Positions 1 through 8,974 of a stretch of 64,000 nucleotides of DNA are shown piece after piece. How positions within the stretch are numbered: the first letter of the stretch is position 1; each line of letters opens with the position of its first letter. This stretch comes from Marinobacter sp. ATCH36 (GTDB taxonomy: Bacteria > Pseudomonadota > Gammaproteobacteria > Pseudomonadales > Oleiphilaceae). Below the pieces are notes generated by a model, which ran no database searches, was not told the DNA's origin, and saw only the letters and a program-made list of their open reading frames with translations. The DNA lies in contig NZ_JAMJPL010000006.1 in the NCBI RefSeq assembly GCF_023555055.1, positions 62,001 through 126,000 of the forward strand, read 5' to 3'. The position numbers and the translations under genes are program-made.

Positions 1-1094
1 AGAAGCCAGCCAGGCACCAGGCGGCGGGCAATCCACAGGTCTTCGGTGACAAAGCGGTTTTTCTCCACTTCGTCGGCATACCGCCCGAGTTGCTTCAGAA
101 AGTCCGGGCTGGCCTTGTAGCGCAGCCGGCGTTTGACCTCATCGTCGTTCTTTTCAAGAATCTCCGCAGTCTGTTCAAAAAAGGTCTGGAACTGGTACTG
201 GTCCTTCAGCAGCTCCTTGGCCAGGGTTTCCATGCCAATTTCATTGACGGTTTCTTCGCCCAGTTCCGGCAGAACGTTGGAGATGTAATCCGCAAATACA
301 CGGTTGGGCGAGATGATAAGGATGTCTTCGGAAGTCAGTGTGTCTTTGAAGCGGTACAGTAAAAACGCGATGCGGTGCAGCGCAATGGAGGTTTTACCGG
401 AGCCGGCCACACCCTGAATGATCAGGGTCTTGGCCTGGTCATTACGGATAATTGCGTTCTGGTCCCGCTGGATGGTAGCCACGATGTTCTTCATGCCATC
501 GTCTGTGGCGCGGCCGAGCTCGTCCTGCAGCACGTCGTCCACCACGTTTACGGCACTGTCGATCATCAGCTCAATCTGGCCATTACGGATGCGGAACTGG
601 CGTTTCAGCTGGATATCACCGCTGACTGTGCCGTCCGGCGCTTCGAACCTGGCCGGGCCGGTCTCGTAATCGTAGAACATCGAGGCGATGGGTGCGCGCC
701 AGTCGAACACCACGTGTTCCTTGTCGAACTCATCGTAGAAATGGTGCACACCGATGTAGACGGGCCGGGCCTGGCGTTCATCTTCTGCCTGAAAGTCGAA
801 GCGCCCGAAATAGGGCGACTGCCGCAGTTTGAGCATCCGCTTGCGCTGGTCGTAAACGAATTCGCCGGTGGTCACCGCCTGCTGGATGGAGTCCCTCGAC
901 GCAATCTTCTCGATGTGGTCCATCTCGTCACGGTTGTTCCAGAGGTATTCCTTCTGCGACTGGATGTCTTCCTGATAAGCCTGAAGGCGGTCATCGGCCT
1001 CTTTAAGCGCGCGCTCGAGGCGAGACTGAACCGATTTCAGTTGACGCGCTTCTTCCTGTTTCGCGCTGGAAGGTTCACCGTTGGTGTTGCTCAT
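1..1094 (-). CDS. HelD-like superfamily 1 DNA helicase/ATPase (3' part lies off the left edge)
   Basis: The visible 364 residues begin at ATG 1094 and run off the left edge. Residues 15-60 are a charged coiled coil. The WRAPI motif (about 132-136) followed by a short aromatic run is typical of HelD/UvrD-like proteins that act on stalled RNA polymerase. Walker A GVAGSGKT lies at about 228-235, followed by a conserved SPNRVFADYI stretch. The true family member would be about 700 residues, so about half is missing here. It lies 38 bases after a Nudix gene on the same strand, so the two probably form an operon. The helicase class is clear; the HelD-type transcription-recycling role is inferred. 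Confidence 0.82.
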   Translation of the reverse strand, partial: MSNTNGEPSSAKQEEARQLKSVQSRLERALKEADDRLQAYQEDIQSQKEYLWNNRDEMDHIEKIASRDSIQQAVTTGEFVYDQRKRMLKLRQSPYFGRFDFQAEDERQARPVYIGVHHFYDEFDKEHVVFDWRAPIASMFYDYETGPARFEAPDGTVSGDIQLKRQFRIRNGQIELMIDSAVNVVDDVLQDELGRATDDGMKNIVATIQRDQNAIIRNDQAKTLIIQGVAGSGKTSIALHRIAFLLYRFKDTLTSEDILIISPNRVFADYISNVLPELGEETVNEIGMETLAKELLKDQYQFQTFFEQTAEILEKNDDEVKRRLRYKASPDFLKQLGRYADEVEKNRFVTEDLWIARRLVPGWL

Positions 1095-1132
1095 GGTAAT
1101 CAGTGTCTCCGTTCCGGCATGAAGTTCCGGTT

Positions 1133-1651
1133 TTACATCAGCTCCCGCGAGATCTTCTCCAGCATGAATGTTTCCCGCTGAATTGACTGGCCCATGGTTT
1201 TCTCCTGACGGCCCATCACCTTGCGGTTATGGCTCATCGCCTCGGAAACGGAAATCCAGACGGGCTTCATGCCGTTAGCAATCTCATAGCTTTCCATCCG
1301 CACATCGGCGAGCTCCGGGGCTACATCACACGTGAAGAAGTGGGAAGTCATGTGCATCAGGTCGTATTCTGGTTTCCAGTGCGGGCGGTATTCCTCGATG
1401 AAACCGTAGTGATCTTTCACCTGCACATCGCGAGCGCCGGTTTCTTCTTCGAGCTCACGCTTCAGCGCAATGGTAATTTCCTCGCCTTCATCAATACCGC
1501 CACCGGGCAGGCTGAAATCGTTATAGCGCTCGGTAAACAGCAACAGAATCTTATCCTTCCGAAGTACAATACCGCGCGCCGCATGGCGCCTGAGTGTGCG
1601 GCCTTCTCGGGTAGTCAGGTCGGGGTGGATTAATTCCTGGAGCAGTTTCAT
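1133..1651 (-). CDS. Nudix hydrolase
   Basis: This 172-residue protein carries a full Nudix box at about residues 49-71, with the GGG, the spaced Glu and the RELEEETG core. Nudix enzymes cleave nucleoside diphosphates linked to another moiety and use the box glutamates to bind Mg2+. The sequence does not reveal the substrate. A HAARGIVLRKDKILLLF strand precedes the box, which is the normal Nudix fold order, and the length is that of a single-domain enzyme. It precedes the HelD-like helicase on the minus strand and probably shares its transcript. Cytosolic; no signal peptide. Confidence 0.88.
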   Translation of the reverse strand: MKLLQELIHPDLTTREGRTLRRHAARGIVLRKDKILLLFTERYNDFSLPGGGIDEGEEITIALKRELEEETGARDVQVKDHYGFIEEYRPHWKPEYDLMHMTSHFFTCDVAPELADVRMESYEIANGMKPVWISVSEAMSHNRKVMGRQEKTMGQSIQRETFMLEKISRELM

Positions 1652-1759
1652 GGCAGAATTCCGGTAAGCTGGTTAAAAAAGAACCGCGATTCTACCGGTG
1701 GAGGAAAGAAATTGCACCGCCCGGGCGGAAAACTTGCCCCGGGCGGTTGATGGCCATTA

Positions 1760-2815
1760 TCACGCGTCTTTTGGGTAAGGCCTCAGGCCAAGCAGTATCT
1801 CGGCCTTCTCGGTGAGAGGTTGATCCAGCAGTTGCTGATCGGTATACGCTGCCAGCTGCTCACGAAGCAGCGCATAGACCGCTTCGCGATCCTGGCTGGT
1901 GTCGAGCTCAACGCATTTGCCTTTACCCTTGAAGAGTTCCACCGTGGGCAGAGTCTCGGCTTTGAAGGTATCGAATCTTAGCTTCATGGCCTCGACGTTG
2001 TCATCCGCCCGGCCGGAATAGCGTGCGCGGCCAAGAATGCGCTGCTCAAGGACTTCAAACGGGCACTCGAAGTACAGCATGGTGGGGAGTTCCGCTTCGC
2101 GACCGAAGACCTCGTACCATGCCTCCAGGTTGGACAGCGAACGGGGGAAGCCATCAATCAGGAAGTTGCGCTTTCCGGTAGTGCGGGTGGTCCGCTCCAT
2201 GGCATCTTTCAGCAGGCGCACTACGATTTCATTGGGGACCAGCTTGCCGGCGGCAATGTACTCCTTGATGATTTCCGTCGTCGGGCCACCGGCTTCCTGC
2301 TCTGCACGCAACAGGTCACCCGTGGACAGGTGCGTCCAGCCCAGCTGGATTTCCGCCAGTTCGCACATGGTGCCCTTGCCAGCGCCTGGGCCACCGAGGA
2401 CGAAAACCACATTCGGCTCCGGGCAGGGCTTTCTGGGATCGACGTAGAAAATCTCGACTTTGGGAGCCGGCGCAATGCCCATTTTGTAGACGTTCCACTC
2501 GCGATCCGTGGGCGGCAGCTCGTCGTCACAAGTCAATTCGTAAGCGAGGTGACCATCAAGGCGGCAGATGCGCCAGGATTTATAGCTGTTCGAGTAGGAA
2601 ATGGCGGGACTTCTCGCGCATTGTCCATCGGCCCGGTCCCAGGCCATTTTGCCGTTCCAGTAACCGGGGCTGGACACAACGCCGGATTCAGACTTCGTGG
2701 GTGGTGCTTCTGACGGTACATAAAGGCCGTCGACCTCGGGTAAGCCAGATCCGGATACTTCGATAAACAGGGTGTTCGGTTCAGATTGTATTGTTTCGGT
2801 CATGTGTACTCTCAT
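1760..2815 (-). CDS. Adenylate/UMP-CMP kinase-like protein with an extra N-terminal module
   Basis: The C-terminal part (about residues 134-325) is a nucleoside monophosphate kinase: P-loop GGPGAGKGT at 141-149, STGDLLR at 164-170, IDGFPRS at 220-226 and an Arg-rich GRADDN near 268. The LID insert is short, as in eukaryotic UMP-CMP kinases and not as in bacterial Adk with its long LID. Residues about 15-110 form a separate module (sequence VSGSGLPEVDGLY onward, rich in Trp, Gly and Tyr) that reminds me of small repeats found in algal and protist proteins; I cannot name it with certainty. At 351 residues it is much longer than Adk (about 215). ATG 2803 is an alternative start. It is probably not the housekeeping Adk. 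Confidence 0.8.
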   Translation of the reverse strand: MRVHMTETIQSEPNTLFIEVSGSGLPEVDGLYVPSEAPPTKSESGVVSSPGYWNGKMAWDRADGQCARSPAISYSNSYKSWRICRLDGHLAYELTCDDELPPTDREWNVYKMGIAPAPKVEIFYVDPRKPCPEPNVVFVLGGPGAGKGTMCELAEIQLGWTHLSTGDLLRAEQEAGGPTTEIIKEYIAAGKLVPNEIVVRLLKDAMERTTRTTGKRNFLIDGFPRSLSNLEAWYEVFGREAELPTMLYFECPFEVLEQRILGRARYSGRADDNVEAMKLRFDTFKAETLPTVELFKGKGKCVELDTSQDREAVYALLREQLAAYTDQQLLDQPLTEKAEILLGLRPYPKDA

Positions 2816-3010
2816 GTTCGTTAAACGACTTATGAGGGAGCGTTTGCCTGCAAAAGCGACCTCGACGAATTGGCGTCGGTGGGGGAGGGATTGTACCAGA
2901 ATAGAGCGGTGGCTTCTCCTGATGTGGCTTCAAGTATGATAATTGCATGGATGATACCGACACTTTATCAAAACGCGCTGTTTGCTCAGCGCTTTCCCTG
3001 AGGAAGCTCC

Positions 3011-4738
3011 ATGGCGGGTTATTTGCGAGTATCGGTCGGACAGCATTCGGATGCCGGCGTCAAACCGAGCAATCAGGATTTTCATGGCGTGCATATCCCC
3101 GAGGGGGCGGAACTTGAATCCAAGGGCATTGCCATGGCGCTTGCCGACGGGATCAGCTCCAGCGATGTGGCCCACATTGCCAGTGAGACCGCCGTTAAAA
3201 GTTTCCTTGAAGACTATTTCTGTACCTCCGCTGCGTGGTCGGTGAAGAAGTCGGGCAACCAGGTCATCAACGCAACGAACGCCTGGCTGCATTCTCATAC
3301 CAATAATAGCTGGGCGCGTTACGATAAAGATCGCGGGTATGTCTGCACCTTCACCGCGCTGGTGATCAAATCCACACGGGCTCATTTCTTTCATGTGGGT
3401 GACTCCCGGGCCTATCGGGTACAGGGGCGCTCCCTGGAACAGCTGACCCGTGATCACCGCCACTGGACCTCGCCTGACAAAAGCTATCTCGGGCGGGCTC
3501 TCGGTGTGGATGACCGGGTTGAGATTGACTATCACACGTTGCCTGTGGCTGCAGGCGATACCTATGTGTTGGTGACGGACGGCATCTACGAAACGCTGAG
3601 CCCCACAGAGATAACGGCTGCTATTGCCGATCACACGGATGATCTGGATGCGGCTGCACGCAGCATCGTAAAAGCGGCCTACGATCAGGGCAGTGATGAT
3701 AACCTGACCATTCAGATACTGCGTGTTGATCAGGTGCCCCAGCCCAAACTTCATGAGCTGCACCAGCATGTGGCGGAACTGCCGTTCCCGCCAACTCTGG
3801 GAGCGCGCAGCCTGATCGACGGTTTTGAAATTGTCCGCGAACTGCACATGAGCAGTCGCAGTTACATTTATCTGGCCCTGGATACCACAACAGGTGCGCC
3901 CGTGGTTCTCAAAGTGCCGGCCATTGATGTCCGTGAAGATCCGGTTGCCCTGGAACAGTTCCTGGCTGAGGAGTGGGTTGCGCGCCGTGTTGACAGCCCC
4001 TATGTGCTTCAGGCCCGCGAGCGCTCACACCCCCAGAATTATCTCTATGTGGTGACCGAGTATATCGAAGGCCGGAGCCTGACTCAGTGGATGCGCGACA
4101 ACCCTCGCGCCAGCTTTGCCAGGGTGAGACAGCTTGTGGAGCAGATGGGCAAAGGCCTGCGTGCGTTACACCGACAGGACATGATTCATCAGGACCTGCG
4201 ACCTCAGAATGTGATGATCGACAGCGTCGGCACTGCCAAGCTGATCGATTTTGGCGCGGTAAGGGTTGCGGGCATTAGCGAGAGCATCGGGGCCGGCGAT
4301 GAGCCAATTCTTGGTACCCAACAATACTCGGCGCCAGAATATTTTATGGGCGAGGGTGGCTCGGTTCGCTCGGACGTTTTTTCTCTGGGAGTTATCACCT
4401 ACCAGATGCTCACAGGGCGCCTGCCATACGGCCCCGAGGCTTCCCAGGTTCAAACCCGGGCTGATCTGAATCGCCTTAAATACGGCCCGGTTTACCACTA
4501 CAACCGAAGCTGTCCGGTCTGGATCGACGGGGTGTTGCGCAAGGCTTTGCACCCATATGCTGACAGGCGTTACGCCGAGGTCTCAGAGTTTATCCATGAT
4601 CTTTACCACCCCAGGCGCGAGTTTGTGAATGCAGTAAGGCCGCCCCTGCTCGAACGCAATCCGGTCGTTTTCTGGAAAGGCGTTTCCTTCCTTCTGGCGG
4701 TTGTTCTGGTTGGGCAACTGGTCCTGCAATACCGGTGA
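3011..4738 (+). CDS. Bifunctional PP2C-type phosphatase / Ser-Thr protein kinase, membrane anchored
   Basis: Residues 1-240 are a PP2C phosphatase with metal-binding motifs NQD (21-23), ADG (45-47), HVGDSR (128-133), TDG (189-191) and GSDDN (227-231). Residues 270-535 are a Hanks-type kinase: VVLK lysine 301, catalytic loop HQDLRPQN (393-400), DFG (413-415) and APE (441-443). The glycine-rich loop is poor and the usual HRDLK reads HQDLR. A C-terminal membrane helix (about 552-572) would leave both enzymes in the cytosol. Such opposing fusions often sit beside nitrogen-oxyanion transport genes; here the gene is convergent with an FNT-family channel gene. AGGAAG just upstream supports this start. 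Confidence 0.9.
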   Translation: MAGYLRVSVGQHSDAGVKPSNQDFHGVHIPEGAELESKGIAMALADGISSSDVAHIASETAVKSFLEDYFCTSAAWSVKKSGNQVINATNAWLHSHTNNSWARYDKDRGYVCTFTALVIKSTRAHFFHVGDSRAYRVQGRSLEQLTRDHRHWTSPDKSYLGRALGVDDRVEIDYHTLPVAAGDTYVLVTDGIYETLSPTEITAAIADHTDDLDAAARSIVKAAYDQGSDDNLTIQILRVDQVPQPKLHELHQHVAELPFPPTLGARSLIDGFEIVRELHMSSRSYIYLALDTTTGAPVVLKVPAIDVREDPVALEQFLAEEWVARRVDSPYVLQARERSHPQNYLYVVTEYIEGRSLTQWMRDNPRASFARVRQLVEQMGKGLRALHRQDMIHQDLRPQNVMIDSVGTAKLIDFGAVRVAGISESIGAGDEPILGTQQYSAPEYFMGEGGSVRSDVFSLGVITYQMLTGRLPYGPEASQVQTRADLNRLKYGPVYHYNRSCPVWIDGVLRKALHPYADRRYAEVSEFIHDLYHPRREFVNAVRPPLLERNPVVFWKGVSFLLAVVLVGQLVLQYR

Positions 4739-4740
4739 CC

Positions 4741-4773
4741 AAAAAAATGATGCCGGGCTTTTTGCCCGGCATC
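4741..4773 (-). terminator. Rho-independent terminator of the cynS-FNT operon
   Basis: A perfect 9-base-pair stem (arms 4750-4758 and 4764-4772) with a 5-base loop is followed on the minus strand by a run of seven T. It lies 30 bases past the end of the channel gene. On the plus strand there is no T run, so it should act mainly on the minus-strand operon. Confidence 0.85.
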
Positions 4774-4802
4774 TGTCTGTTCGAACCTGCTCAGCCTCTT
4801 TT

Positions 4803-5615
4803 TCAGGAAAAGGTTTTCTTCGCCTGAGTGCGAACGTGGGTGGTGTACAGAACCAGGCCGACCAGAGTCAGACCGCCCACCAGGTTGCCCAGAACCGTCG
4901 GGATCTCATTCCACACGATGTACTGGTACAGGGTGAATTCGCCACCCATCATCAGCCCGATCGGGAACAGGAACATGTTCACAACGGAATGCTCGAAACC
5001 GAGATAGAAGAACACAATGATCGGCATCCACATAGCCATGATTTTGCCGGAAACGTGGGTGGATATGGTGGCACCGACCACACCCATGGAAACCATCCAG
5101 TTGCAGAACATGCCGCGCAGGAAAAGCACCAGCCAGCCTGCGGCACCGGCATCCTGATAACCTACGGTCCGGCTTTCGCCGACTTCCATCATCTTCTGCC
5201 CCACCGCGTTGATCGCCTCGGAGCCACCCATGGAGAAATTCAGATAGCCAAAAACGGCAATGAAAAGCGCGCCGCCAAGATTGCCGAGCCCGACCAGGCC
5301 CCAGCACTTCAGCATTCGGGGCACGGTGACGCCCGGGCGCTTATCCAGCAAGGCCAAAGGCACGAGCGTGAAGACCCCGGTGAGCAGGTCGTAACCCATC
5401 AGATAAAGCATGCAAAAGCCGACCGGGAACAGCAGTGATCCTAACAGGAAGGAACCGGTCTGAACCGCGATGGTGACGGCGAAGATCACTGCCAGCGCAA
5501 GCGTTGCACCTGCCATGAAGGCGCGAATCAGGGTATCTCGCGTACCCATATAAATCTTGGCTTCGCCGGCATCCACAAGTTTGGTGACAAACTCGTTGGG
5601 TTGAAGATAAGACAT
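4803..5615 (-). CDS. Formate/nitrite transporter (FNT) family channel
   Basis: This 270-residue integral membrane protein has the six-helix pattern and length of the FocA/NirC/HCO3-type FNT channels, which pass small monovalent anions across the inner membrane. The internal segments around NWMVSMGV and the later HSVVNMF motif match FNT channel walls. It lies downstream of cyanase (gap of 88 bases) and shares its terminator. The substrate could be nitrite, formate, bicarbonate or cyanate. The link with cyanase favours cyanate or bicarbonate import, but this is inferred only from position. Confidence 0.85.
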   Translation of the reverse strand: MSYLQPNEFVTKLVDAGEAKIYMGTRDTLIRAFMAGATLALAVIFAVTIAVQTGSFLLGSLLFPVGFCMLYLMGYDLLTGVFTLVPLALLDKRPGVTVPRMLKCWGLVGLGNLGGALFIAVFGYLNFSMGGSEAINAVGQKMMEVGESRTVGYQDAGAAGWLVLFLRGMFCNWMVSMGVVGATISTHVSGKIMAMWMPIIVFFYLGFEHSVVNMFLFPIGLMMGGEFTLYQYIVWNEIPTVLGNLVGGLTLVGLVLYTTHVRTQAKKTFS

Positions 5616-5703
5616 ATTGATAATCCTCTAGAAGGAAAAAGACGATGAAAACTATTGATCAGTCGTTGAAGCCGCCCCGGGGAAACGGCGGCCCGCATAG
5701 CCC

Positions 5704-6144
5704 TTACCAGCGTTTGAAAGGAAGAAATTTGCCATCCATGGTAACCACAACGCGGTCGCCCTTGGGGTCTTCCACTTTCTCCACATACATTTTGTAATCG
5801 ATGGCACTCATGATGCCGTCGCCGAATTTTTCGTGGATCAGTTCCTTCACGCTGGGGCCGTAGATCATGGTTGCTTCGTAGAGGCGATAGATAAGGGGGT
5901 CCTGGGGAACACTGTCGCCCCAGTGTTTGGAGGGGCAGGTCTGTAGCGCCTCCGCGACGTCTTTTTCGAGGCCGAGCGTGGAGCACAGAGCCTTGGTCTG
6001 GTCCTCAAGCATGGTGTTCATGCCAAAGCAGCAGGATGTGGTCCACACCGGGGACATACCGATTGCCTCGGCAATCTGCTCCCAGGTCAGTCCTTTTTCA
6101 TTTTTCGCTTTCAGAATGGCAGCGGTCATCAGTTCATGATTCAT
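5704..6144 (-). CDS. cynS: Cyanate hydratase (cyanase)
   Basis: Cyanase decomposes cyanate with bicarbonate to ammonia and CO2. The protein is 146 residues against about 156 in E. coli. An N-terminal helical domain resembling a POU/HTH fold is followed by the conserved catalytic domain. The catalytic triad equivalents are visible as Arg87 and Glu90 in the DPLIYRLYE segment and Ser113 in the GIMSAIDY segment, each offset by nine from the E. coli enzyme. It is first in an operon with the FNT channel and is preceded by a sigma-54 promoter candidate, which fits nitrogen scavenging. Confidence 0.96.
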   Translation of the reverse strand: MNHELMTAAILKAKNEKGLTWEQIAEAIGMSPVWTTSCCFGMNTMLEDQTKALCSTLGLEKDVAEALQTCPSKHWGDSVPQDPLIYRLYEATMIYGPSVKELIHEKFGDGIMSAIDYKMYVEKVEDPKGDRVVVTMDGKFLPFKRW

Positions 6145-6266
6145 AAAACGCTCCTCAGTGTGTTGTGCGTCATTGTGGTTTCGGTGCGCCGTTATGGTGC
6201 AAGAAACAGCGCTAGGCCTTGCCTGCTGGCAGACGCATTGAGTTCGTATCTGTCACACATCAGAAG

Positions 6267-6282
6267 TGCAGTTACCGTGCCA
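6267..6282 (-). promoter_or_regulatory. Sigma-54 (-24/-12) promoter of cynS
   Basis: Read on the minus strand this is TGGCACGGTAACTGCA, which matches the consensus TGGCACG-N4-TTGCA at all but one fixed position and has the correct spacing between the GG and GC doublets. It lies about 120 bases before the cynS start. A sigma-54 activator is encoded divergently from the same intergenic region. Confidence 0.8.
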
Positions 6283-6350
6283 GATGACTCTTATTTCCGT
6301 TCAGCGCGATAAAACAGATAGTTAGAAATTTTTAAATGCGTCGGCCGACT

Positions 6351-6404
6351 ACGAAAAATCGTGATTTACGAAATCCTGTAGTTCCGGGCTACGACATTAC
6401 GTAG
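6351..6404. promoter_or_regulatory. Cluster of three inverted repeats, candidate activator binding sites
   Basis: The segment holds ACGA-N4-TCGT (6351-6362), an imperfect TACGA...TGTAG site (about 6367-6381) and CTACG-N6-CGTAG (6389-6404). They share the TACGA half site. They lie 85-135 bases upstream of the sigma-54 promoter on the cynS side and just before the activator gene, where enhancer sites for such a regulator are expected. That they are its binding sites is inferred. Confidence 0.55.
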
Positions 6405-6461
6405 TTGGCATACTCCTTGAGTCCCCATCCATGGCATGTATAGAACCTGGTTGGTGAGACG

Positions 6462-8363
6462 ATGAACGCGAAACTTGAATTTCCATACGCGGGCAAATGG
6501 CTGGATGCCCTGCCTGAACCTGCGCTGGTGATGGACCCAGTTCAGGACCGAATTCTGGAGATCAATGAACGGCTGCTGAACCTGCTGGGATGGCCGACCC
6601 ATCATCGGCTTGAAACCACTCGCGTAACGGAACTGTTTGGTGGTCAGGTGCCGCAACTGATTGTCCTCACCGATGAGGCTCTGGCCTGTGGGCAGGCCTG
6701 GAGCCGGAGTCTGACGGTGGCAAGGACCGACGACACAGTGATCCACCTTGAGTTATCACTGGCTCGGGTTGACGATGCTCAAGGGGAGCCCAGGATTCTC
6801 GTGCTTTTGCGGGATCTGGAGACTTTGCGGGAGCGCCGTGAACGTCACGAGATCAACACCTACCATCATGGCGGATTGTTGCACTGGCAGCGTATTGAGA
6901 CCCTGTTCCGCGACATTGAACGCGAAAACCACATGATTCTGGAAGCCGTGGGAGAGGGGATTTACGGGCTTGATGCTGAGGGGCGGGTGACGTTTATCAA
7001 TTCCGCCGCCGAGCGCATGTTGGGGTGGTCAAAAGATGAGATGCTGGGCCGGATGATGCATTCGACAATTCATCATTCCCACAGCAATGGTGAGGCTCAC
7101 AAGCTTGAGGACTGCCCAATTTACAAAGCGTTCAAGGATGGCGCCGTTCACCGTGTCAGCGATGGCTGCTTCTGGCACCGCGACGGCTTTGGTTTTGCGG
7201 TTGAATATACCAGTACCCCCATTGTCGATAACGGACAGCTTGTGGGAGCGGTCGTGGTGTTTCGGGATACCAGTCAGCGTCGGAAGGCAGAAGATGATCT
7301 GAAGGCCGCACTTACGGAAGTGAAATCCCTCAAGCACCGGCTGGAAATGGAGAACGCCTATCTGCAGGAGGAGCTGATTGCCGAGCAGAATGCCCATGAG
7401 ATTGTTGGCAAAAGCGAGGCGGTGAAATCGCAATTGCGCCGGATTGAACTGGTTGGCCCTACCGATGCCAATGTTCTGATAACCGGTGAGTCGGGTACCG
7501 GCAAGGAGTTGATTGCCCGCGCCATTCATAACACCAGTAAACGTTCCCAACGGCCCCTGATCCGTGTCAATTGTGCGGCGATCCCGGCGGAGCTGTTTGA
7601 GAGTGAATTCTTCGGCCATATCCGGGGCGCTTTTACGGGGGCTGTGAATGATCGGGTCGGTCGGTTTGAGCTGGCTCATGGTGGCACCCTTTTTCTGGAT
7701 GAGGTCGGAGAGATTCCGCTGCCGCTTCAGGGCAAATTGTTGCGAGTTCTGCAGGAGCAGAACTTCGAGCGCATTGGCGATACCGAAACCCGCCATGTTG
7801 ATGTAAGAGTAATTGCAGCCACCAACCGGGACTTGCGTGCGGAAATCAATGCGGGCCGTTTCCGGGAAGATCTCTATTTCCGTCTGAATGTGTTTCCTAT
7901 CGAATCGGTTCCCTTGCGGGAGCGCCCCGAAGATATTCCGCCCCTGGCCCAGCTATTTCTCAAGCACGCCTGTCGGAAGTTCCATCGCCAGGGCCTGGAG
8001 CTGAGCTTCGCTAACGTAGAGAGCCTGCAACAGTACAGTTGGCCGGGCAATGTCCGGGAGCTGGAAAATGTCATCGAAAGGCAGGTGATTGTGGGCGAAG
8101 GGGGAAAACTGAGGTTTGATTTACCTCGCGATAACACTGGGCCAGGTGCAGGAATTGTGGCAAGGCAAAGCGACTTTACCGTGAAACCCCTCACGGAGGC
8201 TGAAAAGCGTCAGCAGGACCGTGAGAATATGGTAGCGGCCCTGCGCCAGTGTAAAGGTAAAATTTTCGGTGATGATGGTGCGGCAGCGCTTCTTGGAATC
8301 AAACCCACGACCCTGGCTTCCCGGTTAAAGCGTCACGGGGTTGAGTCGGGTCGGTTTCGGTGA
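6462..8363 (+). CDS. PAS-PAS sigma-54-dependent transcriptional activator
   Basis: The 633-residue protein has PAS domains at about 12-118 and 155-272, a coiled coil at 272-305, then an AAA+ domain with Walker A GESGTGKE (342-349), the sigma-54 contact loop GAFTGA (389-394) and Walker B FLDE (411-414). A Fis-type helix-turn-helix lies at about 590-628. These proteins drive open-complex formation by sigma-54 RNA polymerase. There is no receiver domain, so it senses its signal directly through PAS. It is divergent from cynS and its sigma-54 promoter, so it probably controls the cyanase/FNT operon. The PAS ligand is unknown. Confidence 0.92.
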   Translation: MNAKLEFPYAGKWLDALPEPALVMDPVQDRILEINERLLNLLGWPTHHRLETTRVTELFGGQVPQLIVLTDEALACGQAWSRSLTVARTDDTVIHLELSLARVDDAQGEPRILVLLRDLETLRERRERHEINTYHHGGLLHWQRIETLFRDIERENHMILEAVGEGIYGLDAEGRVTFINSAAERMLGWSKDEMLGRMMHSTIHHSHSNGEAHKLEDCPIYKAFKDGAVHRVSDGCFWHRDGFGFAVEYTSTPIVDNGQLVGAVVVFRDTSQRRKAEDDLKAALTEVKSLKHRLEMENAYLQEELIAEQNAHEIVGKSEAVKSQLRRIELVGPTDANVLITGESGTGKELIARAIHNTSKRSQRPLIRVNCAAIPAELFESEFFGHIRGAFTGAVNDRVGRFELAHGGTLFLDEVGEIPLPLQGKLLRVLQEQNFERIGDTETRHVDVRVIAATNRDLRAEINAGRFREDLYFRLNVFPIESVPLRERPEDIPPLAQLFLKHACRKFHRQGLELSFANVESLQQYSWPGNVRELENVIERQVIVGEGGKLRFDLPRDNTGPGAGIVARQSDFTVKPLTEAEKRQQDRENMVAALRQCKGKIFGDDGAAALLGIKPTTLASRLKRHGVESGRFR

Positions 8364-8495
8364 CGGCGCAAAAGAATGAGGGATGGTTAAGCAAGTTCGG
8401 TTGTGATTTAAAACGGTGTGCGCTGGCCAGAGTCAATGGTAGTGTTATGGAACTGCAGTAATAACACACATCGCGACAAGGAGGTTGTCAGCGAT

Positions 8496-8942
8496 ATGAA
8501 CTGGCTTCTTGTTCTTCACATCGTTGCGTTGTTGTTCTGGGCTGCCCTGCTTGTGTACCTGCCGGCGTTACTTGCAGGAACCGTTTATACGGCGTCTGCC
8601 TCGGCTGCCGATACCGAGGACACTCTTTCGGCCCGTGAAGGGCTTCCCCGCCTACTCTTCACTCATGTTGCAACCCCAGTCGCCCTGCTTTCCATTATCG
8701 CCGGTACGCTGGTATTCGTTGTCCATCATAATATTGGTATCTGGTTGATCATCAAACTGACACTGGTGACGTTGCTGGTATTCAATCATACCTTGCTGGG
8801 ATTGCTGATTCTGCGGGCTGAGGCTGGCAATGGTAAACCGGTACGCGGGTGGTGTCTGGCGTCCGCCGTGGTTACGTGCCTTTTAATAGCTGTTGTGCTC
8901 TGGGTAGTGCTCGCAAAACCCGGGTTTGAGGGCACTTCATGA
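8496..8942 (+). CDS. CopD-like small integral membrane protein
   Basis: About 148 residues with four hydrophobic helices (near 3-25, 60-80, 85-105 and 118-138). It resembles the CopD domain family of proteins next to cytochrome oxidase genes. ATG 8496 is chosen because a strong AAGGAGG lies 12 bases before it; an upstream ATG at 8418 has no such site and would add a non-hydrophobic tail. Position before the oxidase cluster suggests a role in oxidase assembly or copper handling, not shown by any motif. Confidence 0.65.
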   Translation: MNWLLVLHIVALLFWAALLVYLPALLAGTVYTASASAADTEDTLSAREGLPRLLFTHVATPVALLSIIAGTLVFVVHHNIGIWLIIKLTLVTLLVFNHTLLGLLILRAEAGNGKPVRGWCLASAVVTCLLIAVVLWVVLAKPGFEGTS

Positions 8943-8974
8943 GAACTGACGAGCAAACCAGGCTTGCCACCTGC

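Noticed and set aside
375..1181. 268-residue plus-strand frame at the left edge
   Set aside because: The opposite strand has the WRAPI and Walker A motifs of a real HelD-like gene.
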